Positions 34,034-43,463 of a stretch of DNA of 64,000 bases are shown here, in pieces. The DNA comes from Mycobacterium sp. HUMS_12744610. Lineage in GTDB: Bacteria > Actinomycetota > Actinomycetes > Mycobacteriales > Mycobacteriaceae. The stretch's first letter is position 1, and every line of letters begins with the position of its first letter. The notes beneath the pieces were generated by a model. That model worked only from the letters and a program-made list of their open reading frames with translations, searched no databases and was not told the DNA's origin. The translations under genes were made by a program, and so were the position numbers. The stretch is from positions 5,270,001 to 5,334,000 of the forward strand of contig NZ_JBGEDP010000001.1 in assembly GCF_041206865.1 (NCBI RefSeq). The letters are read 5' to 3'.

Positions 34034-35833
34034 TCAGAACCCGAACCCGTGGCGACCGCCGCCGGCGCCGCCCGACCCCTGCGGGGTCTGCGGCTTCGGC
34101 GCCACCGGCTGGGGCGCCACCGGCTGGGGCGCCTGGGTCTGGGGCGCCTGGGTCTGGGGCGCCTGGGTCTGGGGCGCCTGGGTCTGGGGCTGCGTGTACG
34201 TCGGCACCGGCGCCTGGGTCGTGGGTTGGGTGCCCGGAACCGTCGACGGCGCCTCGGTGGGGGTCACCGGCGCCATCGACGTGGTCGGCGCGCTCGACGT
34301 CGTGGGCGCGCTCGACGTCGTCGGCGGGTTCGACGTCGTCGGCGGGTTCGACGTCGTGGGCGGGTTCGACGTGGTCGGCGCGCTCGACGTGGTCGGCGCG
34401 CTCGACGTGGTCGGCGGGTTCGACGTGGTCGGCGGGTTCGACGTGGTCGGCGGGTTCGACGTGGTCGGCGGGTTCGACGTGGTCGGCGGGTTCGACGTCG
34501 TGGGCGGGGCGGGATTCGTGGTCGGCGGGTTCGGGTATGGCGGCTGCCAGCCCGGGAACGGGATGGGGATCGGGACGGGAATCGGCATATTCGGCAGGGG
34601 GTTGGGCACGAAACCCGGCCCGCTCGGCACGGCCGGCGCGTTCGGAGCGGGCCCGCCCGGCGTCCCGCCCCCGGCCGGTGGCGACACCGGCTGCGGGGCC
34701 CCGCCGCCGTTCGCCGGGGCCGAGATGGTGCCGCCCTGGAACCCGGCGTTGGGCGCCTCGGGAGGCGGCGGCGGCACCGGGGCCTGCTGCTGCGTCGGCA
34801 ACAACGGCATGAACTTGCCGGGGGCGGCGTTCTGGTGTCCGACCACGGGCTCCTGGCTCGCGGTCGGCCGCACCGCGATCGCCACCGCGACGGCCAGTGA
34901 CGCGAACCCGATGACAGCGAACGCGATGACGGCGTTGCCGATCAGCAGCGCGCGCCGGTTCAGGGGCGCCCGGCCCGCGGCGGCGTCGTCGTAGTCGTAC
35001 TCGTCGCCGTATTCCTCGAAAGCCGGCAACAGCTCGGAGTCGCCGGCCATCGAGTAGGCCAGCTGCTGTTCCTCCGCGTCCGGCTCGGCCGCGGGCGCCA
35101 GGGCGGTCGCGTCGCCGCTGGCCATCATCGTGGTTTCGTCGCCGCCCGGCACCGGCGCGGCGCGCGTGGCGTCCGGCGCGCCGGCGGCCGGGGCCGCCGC
35201 CAGCGCCGCACCCCGGGCCAGGGCGAACGTCGGGTCTTCGGGAATCTGCACCCGGGTGGTGGCATCGCCCAACTGGCCGGCGATGCGGGTCAGGTCGGAC
35301 GAAGCGCGATCGGACGCGCCGACCAGGTAGACCTCGCCGGGAGCGTCGGGGTGCTCACCGAGCCTGGCCAGCAGCGTGTCGAACGTGGCGGTGGCATCGC
35401 CGCCGGCGAGCGGCCCCGACGCCAACAGCGTCGGCGGCGCGTCGACGTCCCCGGGACCGGAGCCCACCAGCGACAGCGTCGCCGTCTCGTCGTCGACCAC
35501 CAACGCGGCGCCGGGCCGCCCGGCCGCCCGCATCAGCGCCGCGACCGCCTGCGACTCCGAGAGCACCCCGACGTTGAGGACACCGGAATCTTCCAGCGCC
35601 CGCCGCAGCTGTTCCGCCTTGGGCTGGTCCGCCCAGCACAGCCGGGTGCCAACCAGGCGGTGACTCTCGTCGGCCAGGAGCCGGTTCGTGCCGACCACGG
35701 TCTCGGTCAGCTTCCCGACCGGGTTGTCCTCGAGGTCGACGACGGACTGGTCGATCACGTCATTGCCGTCCGGCCCCAGCAGGGCCAAGCGGGCAACGGG
35801 GCCTGTGACCGCGACCCCCAAAACGACGTCCAT
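34034..35833 (-). CDS. Pro/Thr-repeat membrane protein (Rv0538-like)
   Basis: 599 aa. The cytoplasmic N-terminal domain (MDVVLGVAVTGPVARLALLG ... SQAVAALMRAAGRPGAALVVDD) has an actin-like/ASKHA flavour and is followed by an acidic linker. One TM segment (ALLIGNAVIAFAVIGFASLAVAVAIAV, split here for length as residues ~293-320) leads to an exported tail of about 270 residues. The tail is Pro-rich, then has 13 hexapeptides of NPPTTS/SAPTTS type, then four QTQAP repeats, and ends GGAGGGRHGFGF. Thr-Pro repeats like these are O-mannosylated in some mycobacterial proteins. Function unknown. Confidence 0.88.
   Translation of the reverse strand: MDVVLGVAVTGPVARLALLGPDGNDVIDQSVVDLEDNPVGKLTETVVGTNRLLADESHRLVGTRLCWADQPKAEQLRRALEDSGVLNVGVLSESQAVAALMRAAGRPGAALVVDDETATLSLVGSGPGDVDAPPTLLASGPLAGGDATATFDTLLARLGEHPDAPGEVYLVGASDRASSDLTRIAGQLGDATTRVQIPEDPTFALARGAALAAAPAAGAPDATRAAPVPGGDETTMMASGDATALAPAAEPDAEEQQLAYSMAGDSELLPAFEEYGDEYDYDDAAAGRAPLNRRALLIGNAVIAFAVIGFASLAVAVAIAVRPTASQEPVVGHQNAAPGKFMPLLPTQQQAPVPPPPPEAPNAGFQGGTISAPANGGGAPQPVSPPAGGGTPGGPAPNAPAVPSGPGFVPNPLPNMPIPVPIPIPFPGWQPPYPNPPTTNPAPPTTSNPPTTSNPPTTSNPPTTSNPPTTSNPPTTSSAPTTSSAPTTSNPPTTSNPPTTSNPPTTSSAPTTSSAPTTSMAPVTPTEAPSTVPGTQPTTQAPVPTYTQPQTQAPQTQAPQTQAPQTQAPQPVAPQPVAPKPQTPQGSGGAGGGRHGFGF
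34138..34190. repeat. 15-bp tandem repeat (QTQAP codons)
   Basis: GTCTGGGGCGCCTGG is repeated about 3.5 times inside the 3' end of the repeat protein gene. It encodes QTQAP/QAPQT on the minus strand. Copy-number change would keep the frame. Confidence 0.85.
34276..34510. repeat. 18-bp tandem repeat (minisatellite) in the repeat protein gene
   Basis: About 13 copies of an 18-bp unit, GACGTSGTSGGCGSGYTC, encode the NPPTTS/SAPTTS hexapeptides. Two unit types alternate in blocks (GGGTTC and GCGCTC endings). Some neighbouring copies are identical, which points to recent slippage. The length is divisible by 3, so variants stay in frame. Confidence 0.9.
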
Positions 35834-36114
35834 CCCGGCTCTCCTTCGGCTGGCGACCCCGCAGCCAGCAATGTCCCGGCATCACTACACTGCGATACCG
35901 TCGGCATTATCAGTTCGCCTACGAGCGCAGCGTAACCAGCGTCGGCGAACGACGGCGCGGTCGCCGCAACGACACCCGCGGAGAGCCATCGCCGCGGCGT
36001 CCGAACGGAGACTATGGTCGCAAGCGAGCAACGCAGTCGGCCCGCCGGGGTGTGCCCCGGCCGCACCACCGAACCCGCGCCGGCGGTAACCGTCCTTGAG
36101 ACCCGGGGGGCCTC

Positions 36115-37770
36115 GTGAGCCACAGCAGCGACGACACGCCTACCGGCCCCATCGGCGGGCAGACGCAGCGCATACCCGGGGCCGCCGTGCACCGGGCCCC
36201 GGCGGCCGCCACCGCGCCGGGGCCGGCGGGCGGGTGGTCGCGGACCCGCGACCTGACGGCCGCCGGCCTGCTCGTCGTCGCGCCGCTGCTGCCGTGGAAC
36301 CTCTATTTCGGGCTCGGCATCCCCGGCACCAGCGGCGCCGTGTTCGCCGTGCTGATCGCGGTAACCGTACTGTCGCTGCTGGCGCTGGGCGTGACGCGGC
36401 TGGGCCCGCTGCGGTCCCACCCCGCCGTGGCGGGCCGGTTTCGCGCGGGCGGCAACGTCCCCTATCTGCTGCTGGTGCTGGCTTTCGTCGGGTTCGACGT
36501 GTTCGAGACGGTCCGTTTCGCCGGCACCGTTCAGGTGCCGGGCGGGGTCGGGCCGGGGGCGTGGCTCGGTGTGGCCGGCGCGCTGCTGAGCACGCAACCG
36601 GTGAGCCCCGCGTCGGCGGACACCAAGTTCCCCGCCGTCCGGGTCATCGGCTACGCGTCGATGCTCGGGGCGGCGCTGAGCTTCGGCTTCAACCTGTTCT
36701 GGCGGGTGAAGTACGCGCTGGGCGGCGCCGGGTTCGGCAAACAGAACATCGCGGTCATCACGAGCGCGGTGGTCTACGGCGTGGTGGCCCTGGTCGCCGT
36801 CCTCGTCGCCTCCACGTGGCTCGTCCGCACCACCAAGGCGTCCCGGCTGGCCACCGTGGCGCTCGGGGTGTCGGCGTCGGTCGCCGGCGTCCTGGTGTGG
36901 ATCCTGCCCGTCGGCCGTGACGTCGACGCATTCCACGGCATCGCGCAGAACACCTCGACGGCCGGCGTCGGGTTCGAGGGCTACCTGGCGTGGGCGGCGG
37001 CGGCGGCGGTGTTCGCGCCACGGACGTTCCTGGACCACCGGGGCGCGCGCACGACCGAGGCGAACGCCTGGCGGGCGGCGGCGCGCAACGGCCTGGCGCT
37101 GATCGCCGTCTGGTGCCTGGGGTCGATGGCCATGCGGCTCACCGACCTCGCCGTCGCGGTCAGCCTGAACTACCCGTTCTCCCGGTACGACAGCATGGTG
37201 CTGGCCGGCTTCGACCTGGTCACCGCGACCCTGGCGATCTGGCTGCGCGTCAACCTGGCCAACGACGCGGTCTCGGCGCGCCTGGTGTCGTCGCTGTGCG
37301 GGCTCGTCGCCACGCTGAGCGTCTCGCGCGTCGTGCTGGGTGTCGCGCTGGCGCCGCGGTTCCAGGAGCCGCCCAACGCGACCGCGCGGAACCCGGTGTA
37401 CGGCAACGATCTCGCCCAGCAGATCACCAGCGTCTTCGACGTGACGCTGTGCGGGCTGGCCCTGTGCATCCTGGCCGCGGCGATCGTCGCCGGACGCCAC
37501 CGGCGCCGGAAGCGCGCCGCCCCGGCCGGCGGCCGCCGGCCGTCGGCGGCACCGACCACCCGCGTCCGGGTGCCCCGCCCGGCCCCGCCGTCGGCGGCGG
37601 CGACGACGCGGATCCCGACCGGCGCACCCGGCGCCGGCGCGGAGCACCCCACCACCGTGATTCCGCAGGCAGGGCCCGGCCCGCGGATCTTCCGGGGCGA
37701 GGACTCGGCCACGCGGCAGATCCCCGTGCCGAAGCCCAGGATCTTCCGGGCCCCGCACGACACGAAGTAG
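36115..37770 (+). CDS. polytopic membrane protein (Rv0537c-like)
   Basis: 551 aa. A disordered N-terminus precedes about ten TM segments between residues 45 and 465 (first: AAGLLVVAPLLPWNLYFGL). The last 85 residues are a cytoplasmic tail rich in Pro, Arg and Thr (TTRVRVPRPAPPSAAATTRI). Function unknown. GTG 36115. It is divergent from the repeat protein gene; the 281-nt gap (35834-36114) shows no motif I recognise. Confidence 0.85.
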   Translation: MSHSSDDTPTGPIGGQTQRIPGAAVHRAPAAATAPGPAGGWSRTRDLTAAGLLVVAPLLPWNLYFGLGIPGTSGAVFAVLIAVTVLSLLALGVTRLGPLRSHPAVAGRFRAGGNVPYLLLVLAFVGFDVFETVRFAGTVQVPGGVGPGAWLGVAGALLSTQPVSPASADTKFPAVRVIGYASMLGAALSFGFNLFWRVKYALGGAGFGKQNIAVITSAVVYGVVALVAVLVASTWLVRTTKASRLATVALGVSASVAGVLVWILPVGRDVDAFHGIAQNTSTAGVGFEGYLAWAAAAAVFAPRTFLDHRGARTTEANAWRAAARNGLALIAVWCLGSMAMRLTDLAVAVSLNYPFSRYDSMVLAGFDLVTATLAIWLRVNLANDAVSARLVSSLCGLVATLSVSRVVLGVALAPRFQEPPNATARNPVYGNDLAQQITSVFDVTLCGLALCILAAAIVAGRHRRRKRAAPAGGRRPSAAPTTRVRVPRPAPPSAAATTRIPTGAPGAGAEHPTTVIPQAGPGPRIFRGEDSATRQIPVPKPRIFRAPHDTK

Positions 37771-37820
37771 TCGGGGGTGGACGGCGCCGTGCGCCCCGAT
37801 CGGGCAGAACTGACCCGGAT

Positions 37821-38855
37821 TCAGCCGCGCAGGGGCGCGAAAGCGAAGTCGCGCAGCCCGTTTCGCGGCTCGATGGCCGCCCGGAAGCCCAGAGCTTCGG
37901 CGGCGCGGGCCGGATCCGCGACGATGTGGCGCACATCGCCGCTGCGGTACTGGCCGGTCACCACCGGCGCCGACGCACCGTCGCGGGCGGCGCACAGCGC
38001 CGTCGCCACCTCCATGATGGAGATCGGCCGCCCCGAGCATACGTTGGCCGCGAGGAAGCCCCCGCGGTCGCTCGCCGCGGCGGCCACGTTCGCGGCCGCC
38101 ACGTCGTCGACGTGGACGAAGTCACGCATCTGGCCGCCGTCCTCGAAAACCCTTGGCGGTTCTCCTTTTTCCAGCGAGGACCGGAAGATGGCCGCCACCC
38201 CCGAATAGGGGGTGTCCCGCGGCATCCCGGGGCCGTAGACGTTGTGGTAGCGCAGCGCCACCACCGACCCGCCCGTCGCCTCCGACCACGCCAGCGCGTA
38301 GTGCTCCTGCGCGGTCTTGCTGGCGGCGTACAGGCTGCGCGGCCGCAGGGCGGCGTCCTCGTCGACGAGGCGCCACCGCAACTCCTCACCGCCGACCGGA
38401 CAGCGGTGCTCGAAGACTCCGGCGTCCAGGTCGGCGCGCCGCCGCGGCAGCGGGTCGACGGGCCCGTGTTCGGGGCAGTGGTAGCGCCCCTGCCCGTACA
38501 CCACCATCGACGACGCGAGCACCAGGCGGCGCACGCCGGCCGCGAACATCTGCGCGAGCAGCACCGTGGTGGCCAGGTCGTTGTGTCCGCCGTAGGCGGG
38601 CGCGTCCGCGGCGTCCACGCCGGCCCCCACGATCGCGGCGTGATGGCACACGAGGTCGACGCCGGCCAGCAGCGGGGCCAGCGCGTCGGCGTCGCGGACG
38701 TCGACGCGGTGGCACCCGGGCGGCAGGACCGCGTCCAGGCCGTGCGCGGCCGGCAGCAGCACGTCGACGCCCACCACGTCGTGACCCTCGGCCCGCAGCG
38801 CCGCCTCGACCCGCGACCCGATAAAACCGGCCGCGCCGGTCAGCAGCACCCTCAC
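37821..38855 (-). CDS. galE3: NAD-dependent sugar epimerase/dehydratase
   Basis: 344-aa extended SDR (Rv0536). GTG 38855 gives [28 protein letters not shown] supplies the catalytic Ser/Thr, and [15 protein letters not shown] the Yxxx[17 protein letters not shown] and [12 protein letters not shown] are conserved. Annotated as a UDP-glucose 4-epimerase in M. tuberculosis, but substrate is not certain. Its GTG overlaps the mtnP stop (GTGA). Confidence 0.9.
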   Translation of the reverse strand: MRVLLTGAAGFIGSRVEAALRAEGHDVVGVDVLLPAAHGLDAVLPPGCHRVDVRDADALAPLLAGVDLVCHHAAIVGAGVDAADAPAYGGHNDLATTVLLAQMFAAGVRRLVLASSMVVYGQGRYHCPEHGPVDPLPRRRADLDAGVFEHRCPVGGEELRWRLVDEDAALRPRSLYAASKTAQEHYALAWSEATGGSVVALRYHNVYGPGMPRDTPYSGVAAIFRSSLEKGEPPRVFEDGGQMRDFVHVDDVAAANVAAAASDRGGFLAANVCSGRPISIMEVATALCAARDGASAPVVTGQYRSGDVRHIVADPARAAEALGFRAAIEPRNGLRDFAFAPLRG

Positions 38856-39646
38856 GGCAGCTCGACGGGCAGCGTGACGCCGGTGTGCGGCAGGCAGTGG
38901 GTACAGTTGCGTTCGGAGGCCACCCGCGCGATCGCCTCGCGCACCAGCTTCTTGAACAGCTCGACGTTGCGCTGGAACTGCGCGAACACCTCGGCGGTCT
39001 TCACCCCCTCCCCGACCGCGACCCCGGCATCCAGGTCGGTGACCAAAGCTATCGTGGCATAACACATTTCGAGTTCACGAGCGAGCACCGACTCCGGGTA
39101 GCCGGTCATGTTGACCAGGCCGAACCCGGCCGAGGCGAACCACCGGCTCTCGGCCCGGGTCGAGAACCGCGGACCCTGGACCACCACCATGGTGCCGCCG
39201 TCGACCACGTCGGGCAGGCCGGTGACGGCGGCGCGCAAGGTCGGGCAGTACGGATCGGCGAAGTCGACGTGGATGCCGCCGGAGTCGAAGTAGGTGTCGA
39301 GGCGGCCGCTCGTGCGATCGACCAGCTGGTCGGGCACGACGACCGTGCCGGGACCGTTGGCCGGGTCGAGGCTACCGACGGCGCACGGGCCGAACACGCG
39401 GCGCACCCCGAGCTTGCGCAGCGCCCACATGTTGGCCCGGTAGGGCACGGTGTGCGCCGAAAACTCGTGAGTGGCGCCGTGGCGGGGCAGGAACGCGACC
39501 TCGTGCCCGCCGACCGTGCCGAGGGTGACCGGGGCGCTGGGCCGGCCGTAGGGGGTGTCCACGGTGACGGTGCGAACGTCGGATTCGAGAAACGTGTAGA
39601 AGCCGCTGCCGCCGATCACCCCGAGCATCCGCCCATTCTGGTGCAT
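38852..39646 (-). CDS. mtnP: S-methyl-5'-thioadenosine phosphorylase
   Basis: 264 aa (Rv0535, earlier pnp). Phosphorolysis of methylthioadenosine from polyamine or quorum-type pathways, feeding methionine salvage. Visible: [11 protein letters not shown] (phosphate Gly/Ser), [20 protein letters not shown] (phosphate His), [14 protein letters not shown], and [19 protein letters not shown] with the nucleoside-binding Met. Start ATG 39646 matches the family; an internal ATG six codons later is possible. Divergent from menA. Confidence 0.94.
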   Translation of the reverse strand: MHQNGRMLGVIGGSGFYTFLESDVRTVTVDTPYGRPSAPVTLGTVGGHEVAFLPRHGATHEFSAHTVPYRANMWALRKLGVRRVFGPCAVGSLDPANGPGTVVVPDQLVDRTSGRLDTYFDSGGIHVDFADPYCPTLRAAVTGLPDVVDGGTMVVVQGPRFSTRAESRWFASAGFGLVNMTGYPESVLARELEMCYATIALVTDLDAGVAVGEGVKTAEVFAQFQRNVELFKKLVREAIARVASERNCTHCLPHTGVTLPVELP

Positions 39647-39660
39647 GGCCCTTCGGCGGG

Positions 39661-39680
39661 ATGTTGCAGGATGTTGCAGG
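39661..39680. repeat. 10-bp direct repeat in the menA-mtnP divergent promoter
   Basis: ATGTTGCAGG occurs twice in tandem within the 42-nt space (39647-39688) between the divergent mtnP and menA start codons, followed by an AT-rich ATATTTT. Both promoters must fit here, so the repeat may be regulatory. Confidence 0.5.
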
Positions 39681-39688
39681 ATATTTTC

Positions 39689-40561
39689 ATGGCCAGTTTC
39701 GGGCAGTGGATCTCGGGTGCGCGGCCGCGGACGCTGCCCAACGCGGTGGCGCCCGTGGTCGCCGGAACCGGCGCCGCGGCGTGGCTGCACGCCGCGGTGT
39801 GGTGGAAGGCGCTGCTGGCGCTGGCCGTCGCGGTCGCGCTGACCGTCGGCGTCAACTACGCCAACGACTACTCCGACGGCGTCCGCGGCACCGACGACGA
39901 CCGCGCCGGCCCGGTGCGGCTGGTCGGGGCGCGGCTGGCGGCGCCGCGCGCGGTGCTGACCGCGGCGGTGGCCAGCCTGACGGTGGCCGCCGTCGCGGGT
40001 GTGGCGCTGGCGCTGCTGTCCGCGCCGTGGCTGATCGCGGTCGGCGCCGCCTGCATCGCGGGGGCCTGGCTGTACACCGGCGGGTCGAAGCCCTACGGCT
40101 ACGCCGGTTTCGGCGAGGTCGCGGTGTTCGTGTTCTTCGGCCTGGTCGCGGTGCTGGGCACCGAGTACACCCAGGCGCTGCGGGTGGACTGGGTGGGGCT
40201 GGTGCTGGCGGTGTCGACGGGGGCGCTGTCGTCCTCGGTGCTGGTGGCCAACAACCTGCGCGACATCCCCACCGACGCGCAGTCGCACAAGATCACGCTG
40301 GCGGTGCGTCTCGGCGACGCCCGCACCCGCACGCTGTACCAGGCGCTGCTGGTGACCGCCGGGGCGCTGACCCTGGTGTTGACGGCGGCCACGCCGTGGT
40401 GCGCGGCGGGCCTGGTGGCCACGCCGCTGGCGCTGCGGGCCGCGGGCCCGGTGCGATCGGGCCGCGGCGGCCCGGCGCTGATCCCGGTGCTGCGCGACAC
40501 CGGCCTGGCGATGATCGTGTGGGCGGTCGCGGTGGCGCTGGCCTTGACGCTGGTGCGCTGA
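39689..40561 (+). CDS. menA: 1,4-dihydroxy-2-naphthoate prenyltransferase
   Basis: 290-aa UbiA-superfamily membrane enzyme attaching the polyprenyl tail to DHNA (Rv0534c), an essential step and a studied drug target. The first Asp-rich motif is [17 protein letters not shown] (~50), the second in [14 protein letters not shown] (~180). About eight TM segments. ATG 39689 with the family start [19 protein letters not shown]. In M. tuberculosis fabH follows; here the next gene is a DUF4229 protein on the other strand. Confidence 0.95.
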   Translation: MASFGQWISGARPRTLPNAVAPVVAGTGAAAWLHAAVWWKALLALAVAVALTVGVNYANDYSDGVRGTDDDRAGPVRLVGARLAAPRAVLTAAVASLTVAAVAGVALALLSAPWLIAVGAACIAGAWLYTGGSKPYGYAGFGEVAVFVFFGLVAVLGTEYTQALRVDWVGLVLAVSTGALSSSVLVANNLRDIPTDAQSHKITLAVRLGDARTRTLYQALLVTAGALTLVLTAATPWCAAGLVATPLALRAAGPVRSGRGGPALIPVLRDTGLAMIVWAVAVALALTLVR

Positions 40562-40577
40562 CCGGGTGTGCGCTTCC

Positions 40578-40925
40578 CTAGTCCTCGTCGACGTCCTCGC
40601 CGCGCAGGCGGGCTTGCAGCTGTTCTCGTTCCCGGCGGCGGCGTTCCCCGGCCGTCGCGAGCGCGGCGGTGGCCCGCCGGCGCAGCGGGCTGAACAACCA
40701 GATGCCCAGCGGCATCGCGATGATCAACGCGAACAACGCGGCGACGATGACGGGGAACTGCGCGATCCCCAGCAGTCGGGCGATCCCGTAGATCACCCCG
40801 GTGAGCACGGCCACCAGCAGCAACCGCGCTGCCGCGTAAGGCAGGACACCGCCGATCATGCCGCCGCCCCGGTGTCCGGTGCTTTCCGTGCTTTCGGTGC
40901 CTTCTGGGCCAGGCTCTGCTGCCAC
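40578..40925 (-). CDS. DUF4229 membrane protein (Rv0531-like)
   Basis: 115 aa with two TM segments (LLLVAVLTGVIYGIARLLGI and FPVIVAALFALIIAMPLGIW) and a charged coiled C-terminus (ERRRREREQLQARLRG). Function unknown. It converges with menA, leaving 16 nt between stops. Confidence 0.85.
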   Translation of the reverse strand: MAAEPGPEGTESTESTGHRGGGMIGGVLPYAAARLLLVAVLTGVIYGIARLLGIAQFPVIVAALFALIIAMPLGIWLFSPLRRRATAALATAGERRRREREQLQARLRGEDVDED

Positions 40926-40970
40926 GGGTCGAGCCTACGACGCGGGTATATTCGCTGCAGGAGGTGTTGA

Positions 40971-41132
40971 GTGCTCTACCTGCTCGTCGTGCTGATCCTG
41001 GGGACCCTGATCTACGTTGGCTGGCGCGCGGCGCGGCTGCAGAACAGCCGCCCGAAGACCCGCGTCATCGGACCCGACGACGATCCCGACTTCCTCCGGC
41101 GATTAGGCCACGGGGACAACAACCCTCGCTAG
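40971..41132 (+). CDS. 53-aa single-TM protein (Rv0530A-like)
   Basis: GTG 40971 follows GGAGG at 6 nt spacing. The protein begins VLYLLVVLILGTLIYVGWRA (one TM), then a basic and acidic tail with RVIGPDDDPDFLRRLGHGDN, and ends at TAG 41130-41132. A short conserved mycobacterial ORF of the same kind is annotated as Rv0530A as I recall. Function unknown. It converges with the ATPase gene, 4 nt apart. Confidence 0.8.
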   Translation: MLYLLVVLILGTLIYVGWRAARLQNSRPKTRVIGPDDDPDFLRRLGHGDNNPR

Positions 41133-41136
41133 CCGC

Positions 41137-42429
41137 TCAGCCCAGACCCGGGTTGCGCTGGTCGCCGCCGAACCCGTCGGCAACGACGGCCGCCAGTTCG
41201 ACGAGCGCCTCGCGGGTCCCCCGCCGCAACCGGTCCAGGTTGATCTCGGCGCCCTCCTCGAGATGCGGGTCGAACGGCACGATGCGCACGGCGCGGCAGC
41301 GCCGCGAGAAGTGGTCGACCACCTTGTTCATGTCGACCTTGCCGGTGCGCGGGCGCACCGCGTTGATCACGGCGATCGAATCGCGGACCAGGTCCTCGTG
41401 GCCGTGGGCGTCCAGCCAGTCCAGCGTCGCCGAGGCGCTGCGCGCGCCGTCGATCGATCCCGAGCTGACGACGACCAGCACGTCGGCCTTGTCCAGCACC
41501 GACGACATCGCCGAGTGCAGCAGCCCGGTGCCGCAGTCGGTGAGCACCAGGCCATAGAACCGTTCCAGGATCTCGAGGGTGCGGTCGTAGTCGGCGGCGC
41601 TGAACGCCTCCGACACGGACGGATCGGTCTCCGACGCCAGCACTTCCAGCCCGCTCGGCCCTTTCGAGGTGTACCGGCGAACGTCGCTGTAGCGCGCGAT
41701 ACTCCCGGCGTCGTGCAGCATCTCGCGCACCGTCGCCGCCGTCTCCAGCGGCACCTTCTGGCTCAGGGTGCCACGGTCCGGGTTGGCGTCGACGGCCACC
41801 ACCCGGTCGCCGCGGATCTCGGCGAACGTCGCCCCCAGCGTCGCGGCGATCGTGGTCTTGCCCACCCCGCCCTTCAGCGACAGCAGCGCGATCCGGTAGC
41901 AACCCCGCAGCGGCCGGTTGACCTGGGCCACCAGGTTGTTGTAGCGGGCGGCCCGGGCACCCTCGCCCACGTTGATCAGCCCGTTGGACAGCACGTACAG
42001 CAGCCGGCGCCAACCCTCGGTGGGCGGGGGCTTCACCGGGCGCAACAGCATGCTGGTGGACAGCTCCGGGTACGGCGTGTGCGGCAGCGGCTCGGGACGG
42101 CGCAGACCCGACGGGGCCGCCGGCGCGGCGTGGACCGCGGTGGGCCCCGCATCGATCGGTCCGGTGTAGTAGGCGCCGTAGGCCGTCGGGTCGACCCGCC
42201 TCATGCCGGTCGCCGGGGTCGGTTCCCACTGCGGCATACCGCCCGAGGGGGGCGGCTCCTGCCTGCCGGAGCCCCGCCGCTCCGTGCGGAAGCCGACGAA
42301 GGCGCGAGTCGGCGCGTCGCCGCCCGGCTCGGGCGGCGACGCGGCCTGGGGTTCGACAGAGTCCTGCGGGGTAAACTGCCTGGTGGGTTGGTCGGGCGAT
42401 TCCACGCCCGTCGTCGGCTCGTCGGACAC
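41137..42429 (-). CDS. ParA/MinD-like ATPase (Rv0530-like)
   Basis: 430 aa. A disordered Pro-rich N-terminal region of about 150 residues (with RQFTPQDSVEP and similar) precedes a deviant Walker A box, LLSLKGGVGKTTIAATLGAT, near residue 190. DANPDRGTLSQK, VLTDCGTGLLHSAM and a SSGSIDGARS block follow. EspI/Rv3876-type proteins share this layout. GTG 42429 is preferred because GAGGGGGA precedes it at proper distance; another GTG is two codons upstream. It lies 56 nt after ccsA in the same direction. Confidence 0.88.
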   Translation of the reverse strand: MSDEPTTGVESPDQPTRQFTPQDSVEPQAASPPEPGGDAPTRAFVGFRTERRGSGRQEPPPSGGMPQWEPTPATGMRRVDPTAYGAYYTGPIDAGPTAVHAAPAAPSGLRRPEPLPHTPYPELSTSMLLRPVKPPPTEGWRRLLYVLSNGLINVGEGARAARYNNLVAQVNRPLRGCYRIALLSLKGGVGKTTIAATLGATFAEIRGDRVVAVDANPDRGTLSQKVPLETAATVREMLHDAGSIARYSDVRRYTSKGPSGLEVLASETDPSVSEAFSAADYDRTLEILERFYGLVLTDCGTGLLHSAMSSVLDKADVLVVVSSGSIDGARSASATLDWLDAHGHEDLVRDSIAVINAVRPRTGKVDMNKVVDHFSRRCRAVRIVPFDPHLEEGAEINLDRLRRGTREALVELAAVVADGFGGDQRNPGLG

Positions 42430-42485
42430 GTGCACTCCCCCTCGATCGGTTATGCGGGTCGTTTTGCCCACTGTCAGACCAGCTG

Positions 42486-43463
42486 TCAGCCCACCCCCGC
42501 ATACGAGTGCAGGCCCACGGTCACCAGATTAACGAAGAACAGGTTGAAGACCATCGCCACGAACCCCACGACGTTGATCCAGGCCGCTTTCCGGTCCCGC
42601 CACCCCGCGGTCGACCGGGCGTGCAGATAGGCCGCGTACACCACCCACGCGACGAACGACACCGTCTCCTTGGGGTCCCAGCCCCAATACCTGCCCCAGG
42701 CCTCCTCGGCCCAGATGGCGCCGAAGATCACGCCGAAGCCGAACACCGGGAACGCGAAGATCGTGGTGCGGTAGGCGATGCGGTCCAGCGTCTGGGCGTC
42801 CGGGAACCGCTGCACGAGCCGGGCCAGGGTGCCCTCGGTCTCGGGGTGCCCCAGCCGCGACGTCCGCAGCAGGAACAGGACGCTGGCGATGCCGGCGACC
42901 ATGAACACCCCCGACCCGAGGCTGACCACCGACACGTGGATGGGCAGCCAGTAGGACTGCAGCGCGGGCATCACCGGGGCCGCGTTGGTGTAGAGCCAGC
43001 GGCCCGAAACCGTCAGCAGGATCAGGATCGGCACCAGCAGGAAGACCCACAGCGGGCGGTACTGCGGGCGGCGCAGCACGACGGCGCCGGCGAGCAGGCC
43101 GCACAGGCAGGTCAGGTTGATGAACTCGTACATGTTGCCCCACGGCGGGCGCAGGGTGGCCAGACCGCGCAGCACGACGCACGCCACCAGAAGCCCGATG
43201 CCGAGGTAGACCACGGCCAGCCCGGCCCGCCCGGTGCGTTCGTCGAACGGCCGCCGGGGGACGTCGTCCACGATGCCGGGAACGGCGCTGTCGACGCCGA
43301 CGGCACCGGCGAGCACCCGCTCGCGGCGGTCCACGCGCCGCCCGCCCGCGTAGGCCAGCTCGACGGCGAGCAGCAGCAACGCCACCACCAGGGCCACTAC
43401 GGCCGAGGTGAATGCCCAGTCCGAGTACCGTGCCAGCGTGATGTTGACGTGCAGGGTGTTCAT
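42486..43463 (-). CDS. ccsA: cytochrome c biogenesis protein CcsA (ResC)
   Basis: 325-aa integral membrane heme-handling protein of system II cytochrome c maturation (Rv0529). The tryptophan-rich WWD-type motif EEAWGRYWGWDPKETVS lies near residue 240, with conserved His ligands in WLPIHVSVVSLG and AAYLHARS. About eight TM segments. Its ATG overlaps the resB stop (ATGA). Forms with ResB the heme exporter and apocytochrome synthetase. Confidence 0.95.
   Translation of the reverse strand: MNTLHVNITLARYSDWAFTSAVVALVVALLLLAVELAYAGGRRVDRRERVLAGAVGVDSAVPGIVDDVPRRPFDERTGRAGLAVVYLGIGLLVACVVLRGLATLRPPWGNMYEFINLTCLCGLLAGAVVLRRPQYRPLWVFLLVPILILLTVSGRWLYTNAAPVMPALQSYWLPIHVSVVSLGSGVFMVAGIASVLFLLRTSRLGHPETEGTLARLVQRFPDAQTLDRIAYRTTIFAFPVFGFGVIFGAIWAEEAWGRYWGWDPKETVSFVAWVVYAAYLHARSTAGWRDRKAAWINVVGFVAMVFNLFFVNLVTVGLHSYAGVG

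Noticed and set aside
34276..34510. Regular 18-bp repeats considered as a CRISPR array
   Set aside because: The units are contiguous with no spacers and encode in-frame hexapeptides; no cas genes.
34026..34994. Plus-strand Gly/Val/Phe repeat ORF that looks like a PE_PGRS protein (GGFDVVGGFDVV)
   Set aside because: It is antisense to the NPPTTS repeats of the real minus-strand gene; no PE domain and no ribosome binding site.
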